Of a stretch of 64,000 nucleotides of DNA, positions 8,564-16,926 are shown piece after piece; within the stretch, counting starts at the first letter, position 1, and each line of letters begins with the position of its first letter. The DNA is from Burkholderiaceae bacterium (GTDB lineage Bacteria > Pseudomonadota > Gammaproteobacteria > Burkholderiales > Burkholderiaceae_C): positions 372,001 to 436,000 of the forward strand of contig CP126124.1 in NCBI GenBank assembly GCA_030123545.1. The letters run 5' to 3'. The notes under the pieces are model-generated. The model saw nothing but the letters and a program-made list of their open reading frames with translations, did not search any database and was not told the origin of the DNA. Position numbers and translations under genes: made by a program.

Positions 8564-8584
8564 ATGCTACATAAATAGTAGCAT
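8564..8584. repeat. Perfect 7-bp AT-rich hairpin between dnaN and gyrB
   Basis: ATGCTAC (8564-8570) and GTAGCAT (8578-8584) form a perfect stem around a 7-base A/T loop. It sits in the dnaN-gyrB spacer, just after the dnaN stop, and shares GCTAC/GTAGC with the element after minE. It could weaken read-through from dnaN to gyrB or be a relic of a dispersed repeat. The leftward transcript has no long U-run after it. Confidence 0.5.
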
Positions 8585-8595
8585 TTTGCGTTCGT

Positions 8596-9702
8596 TCAGA
8601 TGCGCATCGGCATCACGACGTACTTGAACTGCGCGTTGTCGGGGATGGTCAACAGCGCCGAGCTGTTCGAGTCCGACAGCTCGACCTTCACCATCTCCTG
8701 CTCCATGTTCGCCAGCGCGTCGATCAGGTAGCTGACGTTGAAGCCGATCTCGATGCTGTCGCCGCCGTAGTCGACGTCGAGTTCGTCGACCGCCTCCTCC
8801 TGCTCGGCGTTGCTCGACGCGACGCGCAAGGTGCCGGGCTCGATGTTCAGCCGCACGCCCTTGAACTTCTCGTTGGTCAGGATCGCGGTGCGCTGCAGAG
8901 CGGCCAGCAGCGTCGCGCGACCGAGCGTGATCTGATTGCGGTGGTTGCGCGGAATCACGCGGTTGTAGTCGGGGAACTTGCCCTCGACCAATTTCGAGAC
9001 GAACTCCATGCCGCCGAAGCTGAACTTCGCCTGGTTCGCGGCGAACTGCATCTCGATCGCGCCTTCGGCGTCGGACAACAGCCGCTGCAGCTCGAGCACC
9101 GTCTTGCGCGGCAGGATCACCTCCTGCTTCGGCACCTCGACCTCGAGCTTGGCCGACGCGAACGCGAGCCGGTGCCCGTCGGTGGCGACCAGGCTGAGCT
9201 GCTTGCCCTCGGCGACGAACAGGATGCCGTTCAGGTAGTAGCGGATATCGTGCACCGCCATCGCGAACGACACCTGGCTCAGCAGACTCTTCAAAGTCTT
9301 CTGCGGCACGCTGAACACGGGCCCGAAGTTCGCCGCCTCCTGCACCAGCGGAAAGTCCTCGGCCGGCAGGGTTTGCAGCGTGAAGCGGCTCTTCCCGCCC
9401 TTCAGGATCAGCTTGTTCTGGCTCGACTCGAGCGACACGGTCTGCTCGGCCGGCAGCGTGCGCAGGATGTCGATCAGCTTGCGCGCGCCGACCGTGGTCG
9501 TGAAGTCGCCGCGGTCGCCATCGAGATCGGCCGTGGTGCGGATCTGGATTTCGAGGTCACTGGTGGTGAGCTGCAGCGCGCCGCTCGTTTTGCGGATCAG
9601 CACATTGGCCAGAATCGGCAACGTGTGCCGGCGCTCGACGATGCCCGAGACCGCTTGCAGCACGGCGAGCGTTTTCTCTTGCGTGGCCTTCAGGACGATC
9701 AT
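8596..9702 (-). CDS. dnaN: DNA polymerase III beta sliding clamp
   Basis: 368 residues, the standard clamp length, starting 'MIVLKATQEKTLAVLQAVSG' (residues 1-20) and ending 'KYVVMPMRI', the conserved C-terminus that lines the partner-binding cleft. Three repeated clamp domains are expected from the length and even spacing. It tethers Pol III and other replication and repair factors to DNA. It lies downstream of dnaA on the same strand, with gyrB next, the classical order. Confidence 0.98.
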   Translation of the reverse strand: MIVLKATQEKTLAVLQAVSGIVERRHTLPILANVLIRKTSGALQLTTSDLEIQIRTTADLDGDRGDFTTTVGARKLIDILRTLPAEQTVSLESSQNKLILKGGKSRFTLQTLPAEDFPLVQEAANFGPVFSVPQKTLKSLLSQVSFAMAVHDIRYYLNGILFVAEGKQLSLVATDGHRLAFASAKLEVEVPKQEVILPRKTVLELQRLLSDAEGAIEMQFAANQAKFSFGGMEFVSKLVEGKFPDYNRVIPRNHRNQITLGRATLLAALQRTAILTNEKFKGVRLNIEPGTLRVASSNAEQEEAVDELDVDYGGDSIEIGFNVSYLIDALANMEQEMVKVELSDSNSSALLTIPDNAQFKYVVMPMRI

Positions 9703-9962
9703 TGGTTTTCTGCCTTTTTTAATTTAGTAGTTGTAGGTAAGGGCCGGCACCGGCTGGGGATATCTGCATTTTCTCTTTTTTCTTCAAGCACTTGGACCAT
9801 GGCAACCGCTGTGGGTGACCGTGCTCGCCGCGTGCTCCGCAAAGCGGGACAAGTCCATCGATCCGGCCCGGGCTGTGGAAAAGGTCCCGGTTGTTCCGGA
9901 ACTGTCCCCAGGGTTTGCGGCAAGTGCGGGCATGGTCGTCTGCACGGTCCGTCGCAATCGCA
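9703..9962. other. dnaA-dnaN spacer with one DnaA-box-like site
   Basis: 260 bp without a gene. The dnaN-proximal part (about 9703-9790) is unusually T-rich for this genome. One DnaA-box-like site, TGTGGAAAA (9874-9882; reverse complement TTTTCCACA, fitting TTWTNCACA), lies in the GC-rich part. It probably holds the dnaN promoter and may contribute to origin function, although the better boxes lie upstream of dnaA. Confidence 0.4.
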
Positions 9963-11393
9963 TCAACCCTTGAGCGTCTGCTCGAGCACATGCAGTTGCT
10001 GGTTCAGTTCGGCGTTGTTCTGGCGCTCGGCGCCGATCTTGCGCACCGCGTGCAGCACCGTGGTGTGGTCGCGCCCGCCGAACAGTTCGCCGATCTCGGG
10101 CAGGCTGCGCTGCGTCAGCTCCTTCGCCAGGTACATCGCGATCTGGCGCGGCCGCGCGATGCTGGCCGGGCGCTTCTTGCTGTACATGTCGGCGACCTTG
10201 ATCTTGTAATAGTCGGCGACCGTCTTCTGGATGTTCTCGATGCCAATCTGCCGGTTCTGGATCGACAGCAGGTCGCGCAGCGCGTCGCGCGCGAGCTGGA
10301 TCGAGACTTCCTTCTGGTTGAAGCGCGAGTACGCGAGGATCTTGCGCAACGCGCCCTCCAGCTCGCGCACGTTCGAGCGCACGTTTTTTGCGACGAAGAA
10401 CGCGACCTCCTCGGGCATCTCGGCGCCCTCGGCCGCCGACTTGTTGATCAGGATCGCGACGCGCATCTCCAGCTCCGGCGGCTCGATCGCGACCGTGAGG
10501 CCGGAATCGAAGCGCGACACGAGACGCTCGTGGATGTCGGTCAGGCCCTTCGGGTAGGTGTCGCTGGTCATCACGATGTGCGACTTCTTAGCCAGCAGCG
10601 CCTCGAAGGCGTTGAAGAACTCCTCCTGCGTGCGGTCTTTGTTCGCGAAGAACTGCACGTCGTCGATCAGCAGCAGGTCGAGCGAGTGGTAGCGCTCCTT
10701 GAATTCGTCGAAAGTCTTGCGCTGATAGGCTTTGACCACATCGGAGACGAACTGCTCGGCATGGATGTAGAGAACTTTGGCCTGCGGGCGCTCGGCGAGC
10801 AGCCGGTTGCCGACCGCGTGCATCAGATGGGTCTTGCCCAGGCCGACGCCGCCGTACACGAACAGCGGGTTGTACAGATGGCCCGGCATGCCGGCCACGT
10901 GCATCGCGGCCGCGCGCGCCATGCGATTCGCGGTGCCCTCGACCAGGGTCTCGAAGGTCAGTGCCGAATTGAGCCGGTTGCGCAACGCGCCGGGCTGCGC
11001 CGGCTCTCTGCCGTCGGCCGCTTCGGCCGGCTCCGAAGCGACCTCTGATTCCGGTTGTGGAAACAAAGGTGCTGTTCTGGGAATAGATTCCCTGGGAGCG
11101 AGCACTAACTCAACCGGAATCGGCTGGCCGTAGATCCGCTCCAGTAGACCGGCGATTCGGCCAAGGTACTGGGCGCGAATCCAGTCGAGCTTGAATCGGT
11201 TCGCTACATGGATCGTGACCTTGGACAGGTCGTCCGCGACCTGCGCGGCGAGTGGCTTGATCCAGGTGTTGAACTGCTGCTCCGGCAGTTCCTGGGCCAG
11301 CTGGTCGATGCAACTCAGCCACAGGCTGTTGCCGGCTTCGGTGCTGCCAAGGCCCCCGGTACCAGCCAGGCTGTTGTTCCGCCCTCCGTTCAT
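9963..11393 (-). CDS. dnaA: Chromosomal replication initiator DnaA
   Basis: 476 residues from ATG 11393; 25 further in-frame upstream codons overlap DnaA boxes and are unlikely to be translated. The N-terminal DnaB-interaction domain has 'LAQELPEQQFNTWIKPL' near residues 32-48. A variable proline/glutamate-rich linker (about 105-135) precedes the AAA+ domain with Walker A 'GGVGLGKT' (181-188) and Walker B 'LLLIDDVQFF'. The C-terminal helix-turn-helix carries 'GGRDHTTVLHA', which contacts DnaA boxes. DnaA-ATP opens oriC. The two DnaA boxes just upstream suggest autoregulation. Confidence 0.98.
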   Translation of the reverse strand: MNGGRNNSLAGTGGLGSTEAGNSLWLSCIDQLAQELPEQQFNTWIKPLAAQVADDLSKVTIHVANRFKLDWIRAQYLGRIAGLLERIYGQPIPVELVLAPRESIPRTAPLFPQPESEVASEPAEAADGREPAQPGALRNRLNSALTFETLVEGTANRMARAAAMHVAGMPGHLYNPLFVYGGVGLGKTHLMHAVGNRLLAERPQAKVLYIHAEQFVSDVVKAYQRKTFDEFKERYHSLDLLLIDDVQFFANKDRTQEEFFNAFEALLAKKSHIVMTSDTYPKGLTDIHERLVSRFDSGLTVAIEPPELEMRVAILINKSAAEGAEMPEEVAFFVAKNVRSNVRELEGALRKILAYSRFNQKEVSIQLARDALRDLLSIQNRQIGIENIQKTVADYYKIKVADMYSKKRPASIARPRQIAMYLAKELTQRSLPEIGELFGGRDHTTVLHAVRKIGAERQNNAELNQQLHVLEQTLKG

Positions 11394-11508
11394 CCTTGTC
11401 GTTCTCTGTTGTGGATAGTAAGCCGATTCGAAGCCGTGCATTCTACTTTTCCGAGGTCTTATCCACAAGCCGGATCGGTCGGCTCATCCTGCGGCGCGGC
11501 GGGCCCGA
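11394..11508. promoter_or_regulatory. dnaA upstream region with two inverted DnaA boxes (candidate oriC part)
   Basis: TTATCCACA at 11459-11467 is a perfect consensus DnaA box. TGTGGATAG at 11410-11418 is an eight-of-nine match in the opposite orientation. A further near-match, TGTGGAAAC, lies inside dnaA near 11056. The position between dnaA and rpmH is the usual oriC place in many proteobacteria, and boxes here also commonly repress dnaA. I do not see a dense box cluster or a clear 13-mer AT-rich unwinding array, so the exact origin remains open. Confidence 0.55.
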
Positions 11509-11537
11509 TTGTCGGGAGCAGCCGAATTTGGGATAAT
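11509..11537 (+). promoter_or_regulatory. Predicted sigma-70 promoter of rpmH
   Basis: TTGTCG (11509-11514) and GATAAT (11532-11537) are separated by 17 bp, matching four of six -35 bases and five of six -10 bases. It points toward rpmH, about 60 bases upstream of its ATG, and would drive the rpmH-rnpA-yidD-yidC series. Confidence 0.55.
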
Positions 11538-11597
11538 CAACGGTTACCCTGATTGCCGGCCCTGATCCTTGTGGGCGGCCCTCAGCAGGACCACGAA

Positions 11598-11732
11598 ATG
11601 AAACGCACCTATCAACCCTCCAAAATTCGCCGCGCCCGCACCCATGGCTTTCTGGTGCGCATGAAGACCCGCGGCGGCCGTAGCGTGATCAACGCGCGTC
11701 GCGCGAAGGGCCGCAAGCGTCTGTCGGTCTGA
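11598..11732 (+). CDS. rpmH: 50S ribosomal protein L34
   Basis: 44 residues, 'MKRTYQPSKIRRARTHGF' at the start and 'ARRAKGRKRLSV' at the end, the near-invariant L34 sequence. AGCAGGA lies upstream of the ATG. It is a small, highly basic protein of the large ribosomal subunit. It is the first gene of the conserved rpmH-rnpA-yidD-yidC-mnmE series, divergent from dnaA. Confidence 0.98.
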   Translation: MKRTYQPSKIRRARTHGFLVRMKTRGGRSVINARRAKGRKRLSV

Positions 11733-11800
11733 GGCCGGCGGCGCCAGCCCGTTCCCCGCTGCGCCGGCCTGCGGCCGGCGGCCCACAAGCCCTTGCCGAA

Positions 11801-12256
11801 GTGCAGCGACTGAAAACGCGCGCGCAATTCCAGACCGTCATGCAAGCAGGCGGCATCGTCTCTCGCTCCGCGCATTTCGCGCTGCACCGCTGTGCGGCGC
11901 AGCACCTCGCGCCCGTGCCGCGGCGCGAAGCCGACGGGCCGGAAGCCGCTGATCAGCGTGACGCCGCCGCGCCGGCCACGGTCTGGATCGGCGCGCTGCT
12001 GCCCAAGCGCTGGGCCCGGCGCGCGGTGACGCGCAACGCGCTGCGGCGGCAGATCTACAGCGTCGCCGCGGAATTCGAGCCGAGGCTCGCGCAAGCGGCT
12101 CATCTGGTGCGGCTGCGCGCCGGTTTCGATCGCGCTCGGTTCGTCAGCGCCAGTTCCGAGGCGTTGCGGCGCGCGGTGCGCGGCGAACTGCAGCAGCTGT
12201 TTGCCGGCGCCGCCGGCCCGGCCGCTGCGCCCGCCGCTGCCGGGTCGGCGTCATGA
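11801..12256 (+). CDS. rnpA: Ribonuclease P protein component
   Basis: 151 residues from GTG 11801; no in-frame ATG precedes it. 'LKTRAQFQTVMQAGG' is the N-terminal RnpA helix, and 'RRAVTRNALRRQIY' contains the conserved RNR-type motif that binds the P RNA. It is longer than E. coli RnpA (119 residues) because of an inserted segment near residues 40-65 and an alanine/proline-rich tail. It assists the catalytic RNA in maturing tRNA 5' ends. It overlaps yidD by 4 bp. Confidence 0.93.
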   Translation: MQRLKTRAQFQTVMQAGGIVSRSAHFALHRCAAQHLAPVPRREADGPEAADQRDAAAPATVWIGALLPKRWARRAVTRNALRRQIYSVAAEFEPRLAQAAHLVRLRAGFDRARFVSASSEALRRAVRGELQQLFAGAAGPAAAPAAAGSAS

Positions 12257-12564
12257 TGCGCGCACTGCTCATCGCGCTGGTGCGCGGCTATCGGCTCTTG
12301 CTGAGTCCCTGGCTCGGCGCGGCGTGCCGGTTCGAGCCGACCTGCTCGGGCTATGCGCTCGAAGCGCTGGCGCGCCACGGCGCTGCCGCCGGCAGCTATC
12401 TCACGCTGCGCCGGCTCGTGCGTTGCCACCCCTGGTGCGACGGCGGCTGCGACCCGGTGCCGGAGCGTCTGCCGCGCGGACCCGCTGCGACGGCAGTGGC
12501 ACGAATGTTTACCTCTCTGATGACGTCCGGCGCGGCGAAGTCCAACAACAAGCCCTCTTCATGA
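12253..12564 (+). CDS. yidD: Membrane protein insertion efficiency factor YidD
   Basis: 103 residues. The core 'LLSPWLGAACRFEPTCSGYA' and 'HPWCDGGCDPVPE' show the cysteine-rich DUF37/YidD signature. An amphipathic N-terminal helix attaches it to the inner membrane, where it aids YidC-dependent insertion. It overlaps rnpA by 4 bp and ends 1 bp past the yidC ATG, so translation is probably coupled through all three. The last 25 or so residues are not conserved in the family. Confidence 0.93.
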   Translation: MMRALLIALVRGYRLLLSPWLGAACRFEPTCSGYALEALARHGAAAGSYLTLRRLVRCHPWCDGGCDPVPERLPRGPAATAVARMFTSLMTSGAAKSNNKPSS

Positions 12565-14297
12565 ACGATATCCGCCGCACCATCCTGTGGGTGATCTTCG
12601 GCTTTTCGCTGGTCCTGTTATGGGACCAGTGGCAGGTCTATAACGGGCACAAGGCCACGTTCTTCCCGTCCGCGCATGTCGCGATCAAGGCCGGCGAATC
12701 GGCCAGCGCGGCCGGCGGCAGCGCGGCGACACCGGCCGCGAGCCCTTCGACGGCGCAGCCGGCCACGGCCGGTCAGCTGGCGCAAGTTGCGCAGGTGCCG
12801 GGTGCGCAGCCGGGCGGAACGGCGCCCGCGCCGGCCGGCCCGGCGCATCAGCAGGTGGTGGTCAGCACCGACGTGCTGCGCCTCACCTTCGACACCGAAG
12901 GCGGCTCGCTGGTGCGCTCGGCCTTGCTGAAGGTGCCCGACGAAGTCGACAAAAGCCAGCCGTTCGTGCTGATGCAGGACGACGCGCAGACGGTGTACGT
13001 CGCGCAGAGCGGGCTGATCGGCGCAACCGGCAGCGCCGGGTTTCCGACGCACAAAACGGTGATGACGCTGCTGCCCGACGCGCGCACGTTGACGCCCGGC
13101 AGCGACACGCTGACCGTCCGGTTCGAATCGCCCGACCTGGGCGGCGTCAAGCTGATCAAGACCTATACCTTGAAGCGCGGCTCGTATGCGCTCGGCGTCA
13201 AGTTCGACGTGGTGAACACCGGCACGGCGCCGGTGTCGCCCGAGCTCTACCTGCAATTGGTGCGCGACGGCAAGCCGGCCGGAGCGACGCGCTTTTATTC
13301 GACCTTCACCGGTCCGGCGGTCTACACCGACGAGAAGAAATACCAGAAGATCGAATTCAAGAAAATCGACGAGAACAAGGCCGAGATCCAGCAGGAGTCG
13401 AGCAGCGGCTACGTCGCGATGGTGCAGCATTACTTCGCGAGCGCCTGGCTGCTGGCGAGCGGCATCCAGCGCAACCTGTTCGTGCGCAAGGTCGGCAGCG
13501 ACCTGTACGCGGTCGGCATGATCGTGCCGCTGAACCAGATCGCGCCGGGGGCAAGCCGGGCGGTCGACGCGCGGCTGTTCACCGGCCCGGAAGAAGAGCA
13601 GACGCTGGAAGCGCTTGCGCCGGGTCTCGATCTGGTGAAGGACTACGGCTGGTTCACGATCATCGCCAAGCCGCTGTACTGGCTGCTCTACAACATCCAC
13701 CGCTTCCTGGGCAACTGGGGCTGGTCGATTGTCGCGCTGGTGTTCCTGCTGAAGGTCGCGTTCTACTGGCTCAACGCCAAGGCCTATTCCAGCATGGCGA
13801 AGATGAAGGCGGTCGGCCCCCGCATCACCGCGATGCGCGAGCGGCTGAAGGACAAGCCGCAGGAAATGCAGCAGGAGATGATGAAGATCTACCGCGAGGA
13901 AAAGGTCAACCCGATGGGCGGCTGCCTTCCGATGGTGGTCCAGATCCCGGTGTTCATCGCGCTGTACTGGGTGCTGCTGTCGTCGGTCGAGATGCGCGGC
14001 GCGCCGTGGATTCTTTGGATCCACGACCTGGCCCGGCCCGACCCGTACTACATCCTGCCGCTGATCATGGCTTGTACGTCGCTGCTGCAGACCGCATTGA
14101 ATCCGGTGCCGCCGGACCCGATGCAGGCCAAGCTGATGTGGATCATGCCGCTCGCGTTCTCGGTGATGTTCTTCTTCTTCCCGGCCGGCTTGGTGATCTA
14201 CTACATCACGAACAACCTGCTGTCGATCCTGCAGCAGTGGATCATCAACACGCGCATGGGCGTGCCACCGCAATTCCACCTGCCGAAGTTCCGCTGA
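12561..14297 (+). CDS. yidC: Membrane protein insertase YidC
   Basis: 578 residues from ATG 12561. The first membrane helix ('TILWVIFGFSLVLLWDQW') is followed by an Ala/Pro-rich linker (about 40-90), a large periplasmic beta-supersandwich domain, and five C-terminal membrane helices beginning 'WFTIIAKPLYWLLYNIH'. 'MKIYREEKVNPMGGCLPMVV' is the conserved cytoplasmic loop region. It inserts and folds inner-membrane proteins alone or with SecYEG. Overlapping starts show coupling with yidD. Confidence 0.98.
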   Translation: MNDIRRTILWVIFGFSLVLLWDQWQVYNGHKATFFPSAHVAIKAGESASAAGGSAATPAASPSTAQPATAGQLAQVAQVPGAQPGGTAPAPAGPAHQQVVVSTDVLRLTFDTEGGSLVRSALLKVPDEVDKSQPFVLMQDDAQTVYVAQSGLIGATGSAGFPTHKTVMTLLPDARTLTPGSDTLTVRFESPDLGGVKLIKTYTLKRGSYALGVKFDVVNTGTAPVSPELYLQLVRDGKPAGATRFYSTFTGPAVYTDEKKYQKIEFKKIDENKAEIQQESSSGYVAMVQHYFASAWLLASGIQRNLFVRKVGSDLYAVGMIVPLNQIAPGASRAVDARLFTGPEEEQTLEALAPGLDLVKDYGWFTIIAKPLYWLLYNIHRFLGNWGWSIVALVFLLKVAFYWLNAKAYSSMAKMKAVGPRITAMRERLKDKPQEMQQEMMKIYREEKVNPMGGCLPMVVQIPVFIALYWVLLSSVEMRGAPWILWIHDLARPDPYYILPLIMACTSLLQTALNPVPPDPMQAKLMWIMPLAFSVMFFFFPAGLVIYYITNNLLSILQQWIINTRMGVPPQFHLPKFR

Positions 14298-14319
14298 AGG
14301 GGCGCAAAGCCCGATAGCA

Positions 14320-15744
14320 GTGCCGACGCTCGACCACGACCCGATCGCCGCGATCGCGACCGCGGCCGGTCGCGGTGGCATCGGCATCGTGCGCATCAGC
14401 GGCCAGGGTTTGGCACCGCTAATCGAAGCGCTCTGCGGACGTGGCCTGCAACCCCGTGAAGCCACCTACCTGCCGTTCCTGGACGGCGACGGATCGGCGA
14501 TCGAGCGCGGCCTGGCGCTCTACTTCCCGGCGCCGCATTCTTACACCGGTGAAGACGTGCTGGAACTGCAGGCGCATGGCGGGCCGGTGCTGCTGCAGTT
14601 GCTGCTGGCGCGGGTGCTGGCCGCCGGCGCCGAGCCGGATTCCGTGGGCGGGCGGCCGCGGCTGGCCCGGCTGCGGCTCGCGCGCCCCGGCGAGTTCACC
14701 GAACGCGCGTTCCTGAACGGCAAGATCGACCTGGCGCAGGCCGAGGCCGTGGCCGATCTGATCGACGCCGCGACGGAGAGCGCGGCGCGCAGTGCCGCGC
14801 GTTCGCTCGCCGGCGCGTTTTCCGGCGAAGTCGATACGCTGCGCGAAGCGCTGATCCAGCTAAGGATGCTGGTCGAGGCCACGCTCGACTTCCCAGAGGA
14901 AGACATCGACTTCCTGCGCCAGGCCGACGCGGCCGGCCAACTCGCGCGGCTGCGCGAAACGCTGGCGCGGGTGCAAGAGCGCACGCGCCAGGGCGCGCTG
15001 CTGCGCGAAGGCATCAAGGTCGTGATCGCGGGCCAGCCCAATGCCGGTAAGAGTTCGCTGCTGAACGCGCTGGCCGGCGCGGAACTGGCGATCGTCACGC
15101 CGGTGCCGGGCACTACGCGCGACCTGGTGCGCCAGACGATACAGATCGAGGGCGTGCCGCTGCACGTGATCGACACCGCGGGGCTGCGCGCGCAGGGCGA
15201 CGAGATCGAGCAAATCGGCATCGCGCGCGCCTGGGGTCAGATCGAACAGGCCGACGCGGTGCTGTTTCTGCACGACCTGACGCGCGCCGATGCTCCGGAT
15301 TACATAGCGGCTGACGCAGAGATCGCGCGGACTCTGGCGTTGAAAGTCTCAAGAAATACGCCGATCGTCACGATCTGGAACAAGTGCGACGCGGTCGCCG
15401 GCGAAGCCGCTGCCAGCCTTGCCGCCGGCCGCGACGGCATCGTGCTGTCGGCCCGCACCGGCGCCGGACTCGAGAGCTTGCGCGCCAGGCTGCTCGAGGT
15501 CGCCGGCTGGCAGGCGCTGCCGGAAGGGGTCTACACCGCGCGCGCGCGCCATGTGCAAGCGCTGCTGCGAGTCGGTGGCCATCTGGCCGCCGCGGCCGAT
15601 CATCTGGCCGCGCGCGCGCCGGCGCTGGAACTGCTGGCCGAGGAGCTGCGGCTGGCGCAGCATGCGCTCGGTGAAATCACCGGGGCGTTCACCAGCGACG
15701 ATCTGCTGGGTGTGATTTTTTCACAATTTTGCATAGGAAAATAG
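14320..15744 (+). CDS. mnmE: tRNA-modifying GTPase MnmE
   Basis: 474 residues from GTG 14320. The N-terminal tetrahydrofolate-binding domain has 'IAAIATAAGRGGIGIVRISG'. The G domain is inserted in the helical domain: G1 'GQPNAGKSSLLN' near 237, G3 'DTAGLR' near 285 and G4 'NKCD'. It ends in 'FCIGK' with catalytic Cys471. With MnmG it makes cmnm5U34 in tRNAs. The last 30 bases are markedly AT-rich compared with the rest of the gene, although the encoded 'FCIGK' is normal. Confidence 0.97.
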   Translation: MPTLDHDPIAAIATAAGRGGIGIVRISGQGLAPLIEALCGRGLQPREATYLPFLDGDGSAIERGLALYFPAPHSYTGEDVLELQAHGGPVLLQLLLARVLAAGAEPDSVGGRPRLARLRLARPGEFTERAFLNGKIDLAQAEAVADLIDAATESAARSAARSLAGAFSGEVDTLREALIQLRMLVEATLDFPEEDIDFLRQADAAGQLARLRETLARVQERTRQGALLREGIKVVIAGQPNAGKSSLLNALAGAELAIVTPVPGTTRDLVRQTIQIEGVPLHVIDTAGLRAQGDEIEQIGIARAWGQIEQADAVLFLHDLTRADAPDYIAADAEIARTLALKVSRNTPIVTIWNKCDAVAGEAAASLAAGRDGIVLSARTGAGLESLRARLLEVAGWQALPEGVYTARARHVQALLRVGGHLAAAADHLAARAPALELLAEELRLAQHALGEITGAFTSDDLLGVIFSQFCIGK

Positions 15745-15853
15745 CAGCGCAATTCGATCGGCTCCCTTATCATTCCCGGGCCGCCGCCGCTATCCGGCCA
15801 CCAGAAGTGGCCTGCCGAAAGCGTCGCGACATGGTCCGCAAACTCGCCGCATC

Positions 15854-16345
15854 ATGAATCAATCAGCGCCCGCCTCCGTGAAGTTCAACGTGCAGGATCT
15901 GGTCCGGGCCGTCGGCATGGACAGCGCGTACGACACGCTCAATCTGACGCTGACCACCGCGCAGTGGGAAATCCTCGGTAGCTACTTGCAGCCGTTCGCG
16001 CTCGCGCAGGGTCAGATGCTGATCGAGCAGGGCGCGCTGGATCGCACGCTGTACTTCATCGAAAGCGGCACGCTGAGCGTGCACTACGAGGACGAAGACG
16101 GCCGCATGAGCCTGGCGCTGGTCGGTGCCGGCTCGGTCGTCGGCGAGGGCGCATTCTTCTCGCGGCTGCCGCGCAATGCCAGCGCGGTCGGCGCGGGGCC
16201 CTGCAAGCTCTGGTGCCTGACGCCGGTGCGCTTCGCCGAGCTGGCGAACCGCCAGCCGAATATCGCGCTCAGCGTCGTGATGGCGCTGGGCGAGGTGATC
16301 GGCAAGCGCATGTCGAACAAGCCGCGCCGCATCGCGGTGACCTGA
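15854..16345 (+). CDS. Cyclic-nucleotide-binding domain protein without HTH
   Basis: 163 residues made up almost only of one cNMP-binding beta-roll: 'QMLIEQGALDRTLYFIESGT' around residue 54 and a phosphate-binding-cassette-like 'GSVVGEGAFFSRLPRNASAV'. There is no C-terminal winged helix as in Crp/Fnr, so it is probably a stand-alone sensor or adaptor rather than a transcription factor. The ligand and partner are unknown. It lies convergent to apt. Confidence 0.8.
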   Translation: MNQSAPASVKFNVQDLVRAVGMDSAYDTLNLTLTTAQWEILGSYLQPFALAQGQMLIEQGALDRTLYFIESGTLSVHYEDEDGRMSLALVGAGSVVGEGAFFSRLPRNASAVGAGPCKLWCLTPVRFAELANRQPNIALSVVMALGEVIGKRMSNKPRRIAVT

Positions 16346-16373
16346 CCGGCGCCGCTGCCCGGCGCACCGGCTG

Positions 16374-16922
16374 CTAGCGGCCGGCGAAGTCCACCAGCGT
16401 ATACAGCGGTAGGCCGGCATCGCGCAGCCGCTTCGATCCGCCGAGCTCGGGCAGGTCGACGATCGCCGCGCCTTCGATCACGTTCGCCCCGAGTTTTTCC
16501 AGCAGACGCCAGCCGGCCATCATCGTGCCGCCGGTCGCGATCAGGTCGTCGATCAGCAGCACCCGTTCGCCGGGGCGGACCGCGTCGGTGTGCAGTTCGA
16601 CCGTCGCGCTGCCGTATTCGAGTTCGTAGGTTTCGGCGACCGTGGTGAACGGGAGCTTGCCCTTCTTGCGGATCGGCACGAACCCCAGCCCAAGCTGGTA
16701 CGCGACCACCGCGCCGATGATGAAGCCGCGCGCGTCCAGCCCGGCGATCACCGCAGGGCGACGCGCCGGCTCCTGGTAGCGCTGCGTGAACGCCTCGATC
16801 AGCACGCGAAACACTCGTGGGTCTTGCAGCAATGGCGTGATGTCGCGGAACTGCACGCCCGGCGCGGGCCAGTCCGGCACGGTGCGGATGTGCGAGCGCA
16901 GGAATTCGGCACGGTCGTCCAT
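16374..16922 (-). CDS. apt: Adenine phosphoribosyltransferase
   Basis: 182 residues. 'FRDITPLLQDPRVFR' near the N-terminus, 'GLDARGFIIG' and the PRPP-binding loop 'VLLIDDLIATGGTM' are diagnostic for Apt. It salvages adenine to AMP using PRPP. It lies 4 bp after the antiporter gene on the same strand, so the two are probably co-transcribed. Confidence 0.96.
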   Translation of the reverse strand: MDDRAEFLRSHIRTVPDWPAPGVQFRDITPLLQDPRVFRVLIEAFTQRYQEPARRPAVIAGLDARGFIIGAVVAYQLGLGFVPIRKKGKLPFTTVAETYELEYGSATVELHTDAVRPGERVLLIDDLIATGGTMMAGWRLLEKLGANVIEGAAIVDLPELGGSKRLRDAGLPLYTLVDFAGR

Positions 16923-16926
16923 GGCT

